Assembly (NCBI GenBank): GCA_011049745.1 | Contig: DRHE01000052.1 | Coordinates: 1 to 14,887, forward strand | Reading direction: 5' to 3' | Source: Spirochaetales bacterium | GTDB taxonomy: Bacteria > Spirochaetota > Spirochaetia > SZUA-6 > DRHE01 | DNA: 14,887 nt | Part shown: positions 7,068 to 14,808 of the stretch, piece by piece | Layout of the letters: every line of letters starts with the position of its first letter | How positions within the stretch are numbered: the first letter of the stretch is position 1 | Position numbers and translations under genes: made by a program | The notes under the pieces: model-generated | Seen by the model: only the letters and a program-made list of their open reading frames with translations | Told to the model about the DNA's origin: nothing | Database searches by the model: none

Positions 7068-8390
7068 TCAAAGCAGGACATCACCGATACCCGTTGCCTG
7101 TTGCCAGTCGAAATAGGCGTTCAGATAATCGAAGATTGCGGTATAATAGTTCAGTTGCGCCCCTTCCAGATTCAGGGAAGCGTCTTTGAGGTCCAGTTGG
7201 GTGGCCAGTCCGTTATTAACGGAGGTTTCCGACAGGCTGTACACTTTTTCTGCAACCTTAAGGGTTGTATCAGCTGAATCGATCCGTCCTCTGGCCTCCT
7301 TAAGGGTCAGGAAAATGTTATTAATCTGTATTTGAACATCCTCCTCTTTTTTCAGGACTGTCGTATTGGTTATATTTAATTCCAGCTTAGCTTTTTCCAG
7401 CAGGGCCAACCGGCTGCCCCCGTAAAAAACCGGGATCGTTAGGCTCAGACCGGCGGAAAGTACTTTAGTCCCCTCTCCCAAATCAAATCCGTTATCACTT
7501 TTTTGCCATCCATAGGTCAAAGAGGCGGAAAGGGAGGGATAAAACTCGGCTATCTTAGCTTCCACATTTATCTCTCGCAGAGTTTTCTCGTTGATCAGGG
7601 CCTGATAGTCGGGTCTGGAGGCAAGTATTTCCGATAAATTTTTCGTTGCAGGAAGCTCCGGGTATTCAAGGAGAGATCCCTGGAGAAGGATATCCTCCTC
7701 CAGTTTTATACCTGCCATATGTTTTAAGTGGGAAAGGGCCAGATTGTAATTTTTCTCAGCCTGGGTGGAATCCGGTATTTTGATTTTCCAGTTCACCTCC
7801 GCCTGCAGCATATCCAGTTCCGAAACCAGCTCGTTCTCATATTTATTCTTTACAACCAGGTAATTATCGTAAGCGTTCTGCTCTGTAGCTTTTTTAACCA
7901 AATAAACCTCCTGCAGCAAAAGGACCTGGTAAAAGATCTTCTTACTGGCCGTGGTTATCCCCTGGTGTGTGGCTTTATAAACCGATCCAGTCAGGGTCCG
8001 GTACTGCTGGCTGGCCTCGAGGGCACGGAACACCTTCATGTCAAAAATTTTCTGTTGGACCGAAACCCCGAAGGAAAAATCATTGTCATTATTTACAACC
8101 ATATCCTGATAAACCAGGGGCCCGCCGCCAGAAATAGACCTAACAGGAACCGGCTGTTCAATTCCCAGAAAATTCCGGGTATAATTGACATTGCCGGCTA
8201 TCATTGGAAGAACCGCCGACCGGGCCAGATCTTCTTGAACAGCTGCTAATTTCCGTTCCGTCTGGGCCATATTCAGGTCTTTGCTGTTTGACTCAACCAG
8301 CTCCATAATTTGTTTCAAAGAGTAAGTTTCACCATATAACAGACCGTTCAACGAGATCAGTATTAATATAATATTAAGAATTCGTTTCAT
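7068..8390 (-). CDS. TolC-like outer membrane efflux protein
   Basis: This 440-residue protein is an outer membrane factor of the TolC family, the exit duct for the RND pump encoded upstream. It has a signal peptide at residues 1-20 (MKR, hydrophobic core, cleavage likely after LLYG). The mature part is two long helical/coiled-coil halves, as in TolC: a first half around residues 25-220 and a second from about 245, with the PVFYGGSRLALLEKA motif that marks the repeated OEP domain. Its ATG overlaps the permease gene by 17 nt and AAGGA lies 8 nt upstream. Last gene of the tetR-led operon. The presence of this protein implies an outer membrane. The exported substrate cannot be told from the sequence. 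Confidence 0.93.
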   Translation of the reverse strand: MKRILNIILILISLNGLLYGETYSLKQIMELVESNSKDLNMAQTERKLAAVQEDLARSAVLPMIAGNVNYTRNFLGIEQPVPVRSISGGGPLVYQDMVVNNDNDFSFGVSVQQKIFDMKVFRALEASQQYRTLTGSVYKATHQGITTASKKIFYQVLLLQEVYLVKKATEQNAYDNYLVVKNKYENELVSELDMLQAEVNWKIKIPDSTQAEKNYNLALSHLKHMAGIKLEEDILLQGSLLEYPELPATKNLSEILASRPDYQALINEKTLREINVEAKIAEFYPSLSASLTYGWQKSDNGFDLGEGTKVLSAGLSLTIPVFYGGSRLALLEKAKLELNITNTTVLKKEEDVQIQINNIFLTLKEARGRIDSADTTLKVAEKVYSLSETSVNNGLATQLDLKDASLNLEGAQLNYYTAIFDYLNAYFDWQQATGIGDVLL

Positions 8391-11300
8391 TCTTTTTTTC
8401 CTTCAGTTTACGGGATTCAATCAGGTTTTCCAGAGACGGAATAACAAACAGGGAAAGAAATGTTGCGGTTATCAAGCCGCCGATGCTAACGATCCCCATT
8501 GGCTGTCTCATCTCCGCGGCAGATTCTCCAATCCCCAGGGCCATTGGCAGCATTCCCAGCATGGTAGCAATATTCGCCATAAGGATCGGCTTTAGTTTGG
8601 TGGGGCAAGCCTTCAGAAGGGCGGACCGGATATCCATTCCCCCTGCCCTCAGCTGGTTAGTATATTCCAGTATTAAGATGGCGTTGTTTACAACCATCCC
8701 TACCAGCATAACGATCGCCATCATGGATACAATATTCATTGTTTGTCCGGTTATCAGAAAGGCCAGGACAACACCTATAAGAGACAACGGAACAGTGGAA
8801 AGAATAAGCACAGGCTGACCGAACTTTTCAAGGATAGCCGACAGAAGCATATAGGTTAAAACAATGGCCAGAATAAATACAAAAATCATATTTAGCACCG
8901 TTTCCTGCATCATTTCCGCGTCCCCGGCCCATTTCAATTTATATCCTTCAGCCATCTCCAGCCCTTCTACGGCTTCCTCAATAGGGCCGGTGACCGTTCC
9001 AAGAGCCACTCCCGGCATAGTATCCGCTGTAAATTCAATGGACTTGACTTTATCGGTATGGAGTATCTTGTTAATCCCCTCCGTAATCTTTACATCAGCG
9101 AAATAGGAGATGGGATAAATTCCACTCTGGGTAGCCACGGCGATATCCCTGATATCATCATAACTGGAAACATCTTCGTCCTTGAGGGTCACCCGGATAT
9201 CGTATTCCCGGCCCCCCTCCTTATACTGGGTCATAACCATTCCCTCAATCGCTGCGCGCATGGCAAGGGCCAGTTCCTGGACGGATATCCCCATATCCGA
9301 TAGTTTCTGCCTATAGGGAAGGATGGTTATTTCCGGTTTGCCCGCTTTTGAGCTTTTATCCACATTGATCAGACCGTCTATATTTGCCATAGATTCCTTT
9401 AACTGGCGGGAATAACCTTCAAGTACCGTAATATCTTCTCCCAGAAGATAAAAATTAACGGCCGCTCCGCCGCCTCCCATACCGCTGAGCGCGGTAACGC
9501 GGATCCGTGCGTTCGGCAGAGCGGACAGCTCTTCCCCGATTTGGGCGGCTATCACCGCATGGGGTTCCCGAAGAGATTTTTCGACAAGTTTGATATTCAT
9601 AATGGCCATATTCGTCCCGCTATCCATACTGGAAATTTGTCCCAGTTTGGTTACGACCGTTTTTACAGAATCGTAGGCAACAACATGGTCCTCCACTTCC
9701 TTCAGAAGAGCCGCAGTCTCGGAAAGATCGTATCCCTGGGGAAGCTCCACCTTGATATCGATGGAGCCTTCATCCATCATGGGAATGAATTCAAAGGGGA
9801 TCTTCCCGAAAAGGGCCATGGTTCCTACAAAGGCCGCTACCGTGGCCAGGATCAGCAAACCGCTCCTTACCCGGCTGTGCAATACCTTCTCCAGGATAAT
9901 GGCATAACTCCTCTCCAGGGAATGGAACATCCTTTCCAGAGCAGCCCCGATTGGATTATCCTTTTTCTTTTTTTCGGGAATGATAAGGGAGGCAAGCATA
10001 GGGGTCAGGGTAAGGGAAACTATTAGAGAAAAAGCAGTGGCAAAGGCAACCGTCAGAGCAAAATCTTTCAGGAACAGTCCGGCGATCCCCCCCATATTGG
10101 CCAGGGGAACAAAAACCGCGATATTGGTTAAAGTAGAGGCAATTACCGCTACAGCCACCTCGGAGGTGCCTGAGGAAGCCGCTTCTTTCTTCGAATGTCC
10201 CATCTCTTTATGGCGGAAGATATTTTCCAGAATGACAACCGAGTTCATAACCAGGACCCCTACCGCTGTGGACAATCCCATCAGGGACATAACGTTCAGA
10301 GACATCCCCAGGGCGTTCAATACCATAAACGTAGGGATAATAGAAAGGGGCATGGTTATAGCGACAATCAGGGTAGACCGGAAATCGTGAAGGAAAAACA
10401 GTAGGATCAACGCGGTAAGTCCGATCCCCATCAGGATATTGCCCAGGGTGTCTGCAACACTCATACGGATAAATTCAGAAGCGTCGCCGATAATCTGGAG
10501 CGATACACCCTGGGGCAGTTCGGACTGGATTTTGGGGAGGATCTTACGGACCTTTTTCGCGACCTCAACCGCATTTCCGTCAGGACTTTTTATTACACTT
10601 AGAAGAATGGAAGTTTCCTGTTTCTGATCGATTATATTATCATAGAATATGGTTCTCTGCCTGACATCCGCGCCGCTGTCGTCTATATGCGCCAGCTGCC
10701 AGAGTTTTTTTATACCTGATGCGGTGGGGATATCCAGATTTCTCAGCTCCTCCACACTGGACAGCTCCCCTTTAAGGCGAACCGAAAAATCCTGGCCTTC
10801 GGATTGAAAATTCCCCCCCGGCATATCTTTATTGGCTGCAGAAAGGATACCGGCCACCTGGGTGAGATTGATTGAATTCTCATAAATGACCTTGTTGTCA
10901 AATTCAACCCGGATTTCTCTGTCCCTTCCGCCGGCAACGGATACCCTGCCAACGCCGTCAACCCGGGAGAGACTGTCTTTAACATGGGTCTCTACCAGTT
11001 CCAGAAGATCGGTCGCGTCAATATTTCCACCAATAACCAGGTTTAATATCGGCATGGCAGTAATATCCAGCTTTTCAATTACCGGAGTTTCAGCATCATC
11101 AGGGAGCTTATTTATAATAGCGTCAACCTTATCCTTGACCTCCTGGTTCGCCACATCAGGGTCTTTTCCCAGTTCAAACTCGATCAGGATGATAGATACG
11201 CTGTCCAGGCTGAAGGACTTGACCGTTTTTATCCGGCTGATAGATCCGATTTCATCCTCAATTTTCTTGGTTATAAGTGTTTCTATCTGTGTTGGACTGG

Positions 11301-11460
11301 CCCCGGGATAAATAGTCTGTACGGTTACAAAGGGGATTTTTATCTGGGGCATAAGATTTAAAGGAAGGTTTATATACCCGATAATCCCGAACAGCAGCAG
11401 CATGGCCATAATCATGGTTATCAGGACCGGCCTTTTTATCGATAAATCAGCAATATACAT
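8374..11460 (-). CDS. RND family efflux permease (AcrB/HAE-like) with atypical TM4 and TM10 residues
   Basis: This 1028-residue inner-membrane protein has the RND plan: N-terminal helix with MYIADLSIKRPV, large periplasmic loop with YPGASPTQIE, helices 2-6 from about residue 335, a second periplasmic loop, and helices 8-12 near the end. It exports hydrophobic compounds with the lipoprotein adapter and TolC-like protein. In AcrB the proton relay uses D407 and D408 in helix 4 and K940 in helix 10. Here the aligned segments read LVMNSVVILEN (M405, N406) and VVNNAILILEY (N925), so all three are replaced; the arginine equivalent near helix 11 is lysine (LKPILMAN). The codon for M405 is plainly ATG in the DNA. 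AGGAG precedes the start by 5 nt. The gene starts 17 nt after the adapter gene. Family is certain; coupling ion and substrate are unknown. Confidence 0.95.
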   Translation of the reverse strand: MYIADLSIKRPVLITMIMAMLLLFGIIGYINLPLNLMPQIKIPFVTVQTIYPGASPTQIETLITKKIEDEIGSISRIKTVKSFSLDSVSIILIEFELGKDPDVANQEVKDKVDAIINKLPDDAETPVIEKLDITAMPILNLVIGGNIDATDLLELVETHVKDSLSRVDGVGRVSVAGGRDREIRVEFDNKVIYENSINLTQVAGILSAANKDMPGGNFQSEGQDFSVRLKGELSSVEELRNLDIPTASGIKKLWQLAHIDDSGADVRQRTIFYDNIIDQKQETSILLSVIKSPDGNAVEVAKKVRKILPKIQSELPQGVSLQIIGDASEFIRMSVADTLGNILMGIGLTALILLFFLHDFRSTLIVAITMPLSIIPTFMVLNALGMSLNVMSLMGLSTAVGVLVMNSVVILENIFRHKEMGHSKKEAASSGTSEVAVAVIASTLTNIAVFVPLANMGGIAGLFLKDFALTVAFATAFSLIVSLTLTPMLASLIIPEKKKKDNPIGAALERMFHSLERSYAIILEKVLHSRVRSGLLILATVAAFVGTMALFGKIPFEFIPMMDEGSIDIKVELPQGYDLSETAALLKEVEDHVVAYDSVKTVVTKLGQISSMDSGTNMAIMNIKLVEKSLREPHAVIAAQIGEELSALPNARIRVTALSGMGGGGAAVNFYLLGEDITVLEGYSRQLKESMANIDGLINVDKSSKAGKPEITILPYRQKLSDMGISVQELALAMRAAIEGMVMTQYKEGGREYDIRVTLKDEDVSSYDDIRDIAVATQSGIYPISYFADVKITEGINKILHTDKVKSIEFTADTMPGVALGTVTGPIEEAVEGLEMAEGYKLKWAGDAEMMQETVLNMIFVFILAIVLTYMLLSAILEKFGQPVLILSTVPLSLIGVVLAFLITGQTMNIVSMMAIVMLVGMVVNNAILILEYTNQLRAGGMDIRSALLKACPTKLKPILMANIATMLGMLPMALGIGESAAEMRQPMGIVSIGGLITATFLSLFVIPSLENLIESRKLKEKKNETNS

Positions 11461-11477
11461 AGGTGCTCCTGTTCTGG

Positions 11478-12539
11478 TTACTTTTGGGCTAGGACTGTTC
11501 TATTTGAAAGTACTCTTATCCGGCTGCCGTCACGAACAAGAGAAAGCCCCTCGGTAATGACCAGGTCTCCGGCCTTTATACCCTGCAGAATTTCCATATC
11601 CATCCCCTGCATGAGCCCGGTAACCAGTTCTTTTTTACTGGATACCCCGTTCTCCGCCAGAAAGGCGAACCACCGGTCACCCTCCTTCACCATCTCCTTT
11701 CGGTTAAGGACCAGGGCGTTTTCAGATGTATATGTAATAATCCTGACCTCAGCCGTAACGCCGCTCAGAACGGTATGATTATAATTATCAAACTCCACCA
11801 ACACTGCAAAGGCCATGGAGGAACGGTCCATAGAAAGGTCCACCTGAACCACCTTGCCGGGGATCTGCTCCCCCCCCCACTCTGCAAACGCCTTCTGTCC
11901 ACGGGAGATATGGGAGATCTCCCGGTCCGAAACCCAGATGGTGGTTTTTAGACGGTCGTAATTGGAAATCGTGAATAACTCGTCCTCAAAACGGACATTG
12001 TCCGAAGTCTGCACATTCAGTCGGGTCAGATAACCGCTGATAGGGGCCCGAACCTCCACTATTTTCCGGACTGAAAGCCAGTTCGCCCGGGAAACTTCAA
12101 ATTGAGTGCGGGCATTATCATAGTCCTGTTTGGACACGCCATTATCCTCATAGATTCTTTTGATACGGGAAAAGGCCTTCTCCGCACTCTCGTAGGCCAC
12201 TTTACTCTGTTCATACTGTACCGCCGGATTATCCACCGGGAAAGTGATCACCACCTGGTCCTTTTTTACAAAATCCCCCACCCGGGCCAGCACTGAGGCC
12301 ACTTCATCAGAAACCATGGCGGAAGCCGTTGACTCAGAAACCCCTTTCAGGGGGGACGTATAATTCAGAAAGGTGGAAAAGGAGCGCTCTTCCATCTCTT
12401 TAACCCTGACGGGTATCCCTTCTTCTTCGTGAATTTGTTCAATGCTTTTTATTTTACCGACTTCCATTTTCTGACATCCGGTAAGCCATGTTAATGAAAT
12501 AACAAGAACTATGACAATAATTAATAATTCTATCTTCAT
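11478..12539 (-). CDS. RND periplasmic adapter (membrane fusion) lipoprotein
   Basis: This 353-residue protein belongs to the HlyD/AcrA adapter family that bridges the RND permease and the TolC-like duct. Residues 1-22 are a lipoprotein signal (hydrophobic core, lipobox LTGC with C22), so the mature protein should be lipid-anchored facing the periplasm. A biotinyl-lipoyl-like half follows (VLARVGDFVKKDQVV), then a short alpha hairpin around residues 105-155 (YEQSKVAYESAEKAF, SKQDYDNARTQFE), the second lipoyl half with VRAPISGYLTRLNV, a beta-barrel domain and the membrane-proximal domain ending in GLSLVRDGSRIRV. GAGGAG lies 6 nt before ATG. The gene is 32 nt downstream of tetR and 17 nt ahead of the permease, so it is co-transcribed with both. 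Confidence 0.94.
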   Translation of the reverse strand: MKIELLIIVIVLVISLTWLTGCQKMEVGKIKSIEQIHEEEGIPVRVKEMEERSFSTFLNYTSPLKGVSESTASAMVSDEVASVLARVGDFVKKDQVVITFPVDNPAVQYEQSKVAYESAEKAFSRIKRIYEDNGVSKQDYDNARTQFEVSRANWLSVRKIVEVRAPISGYLTRLNVQTSDNVRFEDELFTISNYDRLKTTIWVSDREISHISRGQKAFAEWGGEQIPGKVVQVDLSMDRSSMAFAVLVEFDNYNHTVLSGVTAEVRIITYTSENALVLNRKEMVKEGDRWFAFLAENGVSSKKELVTGLMQGMDMEILQGIKAGDLVITEGLSLVRDGSRIRVLSNRTVLAQK

Positions 12540-12571
12540 TTACAACTCCTCAAATTTTCTTTATTAACCTT

Positions 12572-13171
12572 TTAAGCAAGATTAGTTGAGATACCCCTAA
12601 CCACGACATCTATCATTTCCTGAATTTCAGCTTTTGAAATTACTATGTGGCATGTTATGTTTTCCATAATACCCTTTGAAATCGTGGAAAACAGATTAAT
12701 AACAATCCGGGGGGAAGAGAATTTCCTGATTTCCCCATTATCCATGGCATCCTGGATGATGGGAGCAAGCAGATCATAAATATTCGCATGATAAGATGTA
12801 TATAATGTGATGAATCTTTGTGATTCCGTAGAATGCATCAGAAGCTCATTCATCATCTTCCATTCTTCATCTTCTAAAAAACGGAATAATATAGTCTCAA
12901 TGGTATTTCTAAAATTCTGAATAAAAGGTTTATCATCCTTAAAACATTCCTGTATGAGCTTTAAAATAAAGGAGGTTACACGCTCGTATAACTCAAGGTA
13001 AAAGGCGTCTTTACTCTTAAAATGCCAGTATATTGCCCCACGGGTGTAATTCGATTCCCTGGTGATATCTCCTATCGTAGCCGCAGCAAATCCCATTCGT
13101 GAAAAGACCCTTAAGCCGGCTTGAAATATCTCTTCTTTTGTTTGTTCCGCTTCTTCTTTGGTTCGTCTCAT
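12572..13171 (-). CDS. TetR/AcrR-family repressor of the efflux operon
   Basis: This 199-residue regulator has an N-terminal helix-turn-helix (about residues 14-58) with the recognition region YTRGAIYWHFKSK, nearly identical to that of AcrR/TtgR. The all-helical C-terminal half, about residues 65-190, is the presumed ligand and dimer domain and is divergent, as usual. It is first gene of an operon with the adapter, permease and outer membrane factor, so it most likely senses pump substrates and represses itself and the pump. An AcrR-like palindrome starts 2 nt upstream of the ATG, overlapping the ribosome binding site (AGGA, spacing 6) and the predicted transcription start. The operon placement, with the repressor co-transcribed ahead of the pump, differs from E. 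coli where acrR is divergent from acrAB. Confidence 0.93.
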   Translation of the reverse strand: MRRTKEEAEQTKEEIFQAGLRVFSRMGFAAATIGDITRESNYTRGAIYWHFKSKDAFYLELYERVTSFILKLIQECFKDDKPFIQNFRNTIETILFRFLEDEEWKMMNELLMHSTESQRFITLYTSYHANIYDLLAPIIQDAMDNGEIRKFSSPRIVINLFSTISKGIMENITCHIVISKAEIQEMIDVVVRGISTNLA

Positions 13172-13172
13172 T

Positions 13173-13198
13173 ATACATACATCCTGGTATGTATGTAT
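13173..13198. promoter_or_regulatory. Predicted TetR/AcrR-type operator
   Basis: Perfect 10-bp arms ATACATACAT (13173-13182) and ATGTATGTAT (13189-13198) are separated by 6 nt. The ATGT unit continues to about 13206, giving roughly 4.5 tandem copies and possible alternative registers. The E. coli AcrR operator, as I recall it, has arms TACATACAT and ATGTATGTA separated by 6 nt. The position between the predicted transcription start and the start codon suits autorepression. Confidence 0.8.
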
Positions 13199-13201
13199 GT
13201 A

Positions 13202-13230
13202 TGTATAATAATTATTATATTAATTGTCAA
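13202..13230 (-). promoter_or_regulatory. Predicted promoter of the tetR-efflux operon
   Basis: On the minus strand a perfect -35 TTGACA (13230-13225) is followed after exactly 17 nt by TATACA (13207-13202), 4 of 6 matches to the -10. Transcription would start near 13195, inside the palindromic operator, leaving a leader of about 24 nt. Bound repressor would therefore block initiation of the whole operon. Confidence 0.65.
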
Positions 13231-13349
13231 GAAAAATTGTTTTAAAAGTTACATCGGCGGTGGACGTTACTCCTGCTTAGGGGTTTGTTGGACAGCCGGA
13301 TATGGCGGGAGTGTTTAGAAATGGTTACAACGTTAAAGGTTTGCAAGAT

Positions 13350-13378
13350 TTGACAGGGATCTGATACTGAGCTAATAT
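13350..13378 (+). promoter_or_regulatory. Predicted iclR promoter
   Basis: A perfect -35 TTGACA (13350-13355) is followed by a 17-nt spacer and TAATAT (13373-13378). Transcription would start near 13385, about 32 nt before the ATG. The rest of the 245-bp divergent region between tetR and iclR (13231-13349) shows no gene or clear repeat. Confidence 0.6.
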
Positions 13379-13385
13379 GTATCAG
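13361..13385. promoter_or_regulatory. Palindrome over the iclR -10 region, candidate autoregulatory operator
   Basis: CTGATAC (13361-13367) and GTATCAG (13379-13385) are a perfect 7-bp inverted repeat with 11 nt between them. The interior contains the -10 hexamer, so a dimer bound here would block the promoter. IclR-family proteins commonly repress their own genes through such palindromes; that this protein binds here is inferred. Confidence 0.5.
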
Positions 13386-13416
13386 TGTTTTGCAATTTGA
13401 AATATAGTTTTAAATA

Positions 13417-14166
13417 ATGAAATTGGGTGAAATAGTCTGGCTGGTTGGCAACCATCAGGGAGAATTGGGGTTGAGCGATATATGCAGGCGCCTCCATATG
13501 AACAAGACCACGGTTTTCCGATATATTGAGACCCTTATCTACCTGAATATCCTGGAAAAACATAGAGATACCTATTATCTGGGCATCGGACTTGCCGTAT
13601 TGGGCGGTAAGGTAAGGATCCAGGCTGAAATTATTGAATGGATCCATCCTATTCTTGTTCTGCTTGCCCATGAAGTAAATGAGACTGTGAATTTTGCCCA
13701 GTTAAGCGGGAATACTGCTTTGTGCCTGGACAGGGTGGAGAGCGAGAGAGGCCTGCAGATGAAGGCTGTGTTAGGGGCTAATCTGCCCTGCCATTGCACC
13801 GCCCTTGGGAAAGCCATATTAGCCGTTCTTGATCCCGATAAAGCAGAGGAATTGCTCTCTGCCGTGGAACTGAAAAAAATGACCAAATCCACGATTACAG
13901 ATCCTGCTCTGCTTATGAAGCAAATTGAATCAATGAGAAGAAGAGACTACTATTCTGAAAGGGAAGAATTTGATGATGAGCTTACCTGTGTAGCTGTTCC
14001 CTTAAAGGTCCCGGAGCTGAATTTTATCGGCGGCATCAGTATATCCGGTCCAATATACCGGCTGGATCAAGATAGGCTTTCATTTCTCGCCCAAAGATTA
14101 AAGAAAACCAGAGATGAGATTGTAAAAAGACTGAAGACCTCATTTGGGGGTACACCCTCCGCGTGA
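13417..14166 (+). CDS. IclR-family transcriptional regulator
   Basis: The protein has 249 residues. An N-terminal winged helix-turn-helix (about residues 5-55, with LGLSDICRRLHMNKTTVFRYIETL) is followed by the IclR effector domain (about 75-245), whose landmark PCHCTALGKAILAVL and the ending YREEFDDELTCVAVPL-like stretch (here SEREEFDDELTCVAVPL) are present. IclR proteins bind small organic acids and act as repressors or activators. The start is limited by an in-frame TAA at 13411; ATG 13417 lacks any clear Shine-Dalgarno sequence, and the N-terminus before the helix-turn-helix is shorter than usual. It is divergent from the tetR-efflux operon and convergent with the unknown gene at 14218-14808. 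The target genes are not evident; its own promoter carries a palindrome. Confidence 0.92.
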   Translation: MKLGEIVWLVGNHQGELGLSDICRRLHMNKTTVFRYIETLIYLNILEKHRDTYYLGIGLAVLGGKVRIQAEIIEWIHPILVLLAHEVNETVNFAQLSGNTALCLDRVESERGLQMKAVLGANLPCHCTALGKAILAVLDPDKAEELLSAVELKKMTKSTITDPALLMKQIESMRRRDYYSEREEFDDELTCVAVPLKVPELNFIGGISISGPIYRLDQDRLSFLAQRLKKTRDEIVKRLKTSFGGTPSA

Positions 14167-14197
14167 TACTATTGACTTCACATGAAGAATCCAACTC

Positions 14198-14210
14198 GCC
14201 CGGGCCGGGC
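14198..14210. other. GC-rich palindrome in the convergent gap between iclR and the next gene
   Basis: GCCCG-GGC-CGGGC forms a 5-bp stem in the 51-bp gap between the two convergent stop codons. No T-run follows on either strand, so an intrinsic terminator is not supported, though the hairpin could aid termination in both directions. Confidence 0.3.
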
Positions 14211-14217
14211 TCACGAA

Positions 14218-14808
14218 TTATTCCATATTATAGCCGATCAACAGTGTGGCCAGGGTCGTTTCCCTGGTAAAGCCGCAGGATTCACGCAGGTAGACATCGA
14301 CCAGGCTGGAAGGGCTTACAGAAACGATATCTTTGATCTTGAAATGCTCCCGGCGTTCAGCCAGCTCAGGAAAAGGCAGGGGAGGGACGAGGAAAAAGGC
14401 CGGCGTAATTTTGCTGTCTCTGCGCTCCGGATAAAGGACAAAGGAGTCGCCGAGGAACATAGTTTTTTCAGTATATTGCTGCTTTGAATAAAGGATTTCT
14501 TCACCTATAATTCGGTAATGCTTCTGCTCGATGTGTAAAACGTGTTCATCTGCAGGGTTCCCCCCCTCTTCTTCGACCATATAGACCGTTGGTGCGGGTG
14601 GTTTCCGGAAACTCTCGTCTTTTAAGAGCACTATTATCCGGTCGCGTTTTGCCGTGGTTTCCATGCCAAGATTCTTCAGGGGTAGAAAATTGGATTGTTC
14701 ATAACGGTTCTCAATCTTCAGGATTTTTCGCATGTCTGTGCTGCTAAGGGGTTCTGCCGCCACAATACCCTTGATGGACCTGAGCAGGTGTATTATCTCT
14801 TCGGCCAT
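14218..14808 (-). CDS. Hypothetical protein, 196 residues
   Basis: I do not recognise this protein. It is 196 residues, mixed charged, with no signal peptide and no long hydrophobic segment, so it is probably cytoplasmic. There is only one cysteine (in LRESCGF near the C-terminus), so iron-sulfur binding is unlikely. The predicted pattern is an N-terminal helix (AEEIIHLLRSI), then a strand-rich middle (RDRIIVLLKDES, HVLHIEQKHYRIIGEEILY) and a C-terminal stretch with VYLRESCGFTRET. An in-frame stop lies shortly upstream, limiting the start to ATG 14808 or a later codon; no good ribosome binding site is visible. It is convergent with iclR. The remaining 79 bases to the right edge hold no gene that I can support. 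A lyase of the UbiC/chorismate-lyase type crossed my mind but I cannot find its motifs. Confidence 0.6.
   Translation of the reverse strand: MAEEIIHLLRSIKGIVAAEPLSSTDMRKILKIENRYEQSNFLPLKNLGMETTAKRDRIIVLLKDESFRKPPAPTVYMVEEEGGNPADEHVLHIEQKHYRIIGEEILYSKQQYTEKTMFLGDSFVLYPERRDSKITPAFFLVPPLPFPELAERREHFKIKDIVSVSPSSLVDVYLRESCGFTRETTLATLLIGYNME

Noticed and set aside
13189..13206. ATGT tandem repeat as a phase-variation tract
   Set aside because: Only about 4.5 copies, outside the coding region, and better explained as part of the AcrR-like operator arms.
13422..13872. Antisense frames beneath iclR and those under the RND and hdr genes
   Set aside because: They have no protein-family character and lie opposite well-supported genes; they are shadow frames.
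14167..14217. Bidirectional intrinsic terminator between iclR and the next gene
   Set aside because: The GC-rich palindrome is short and no T-run follows it on either strand.
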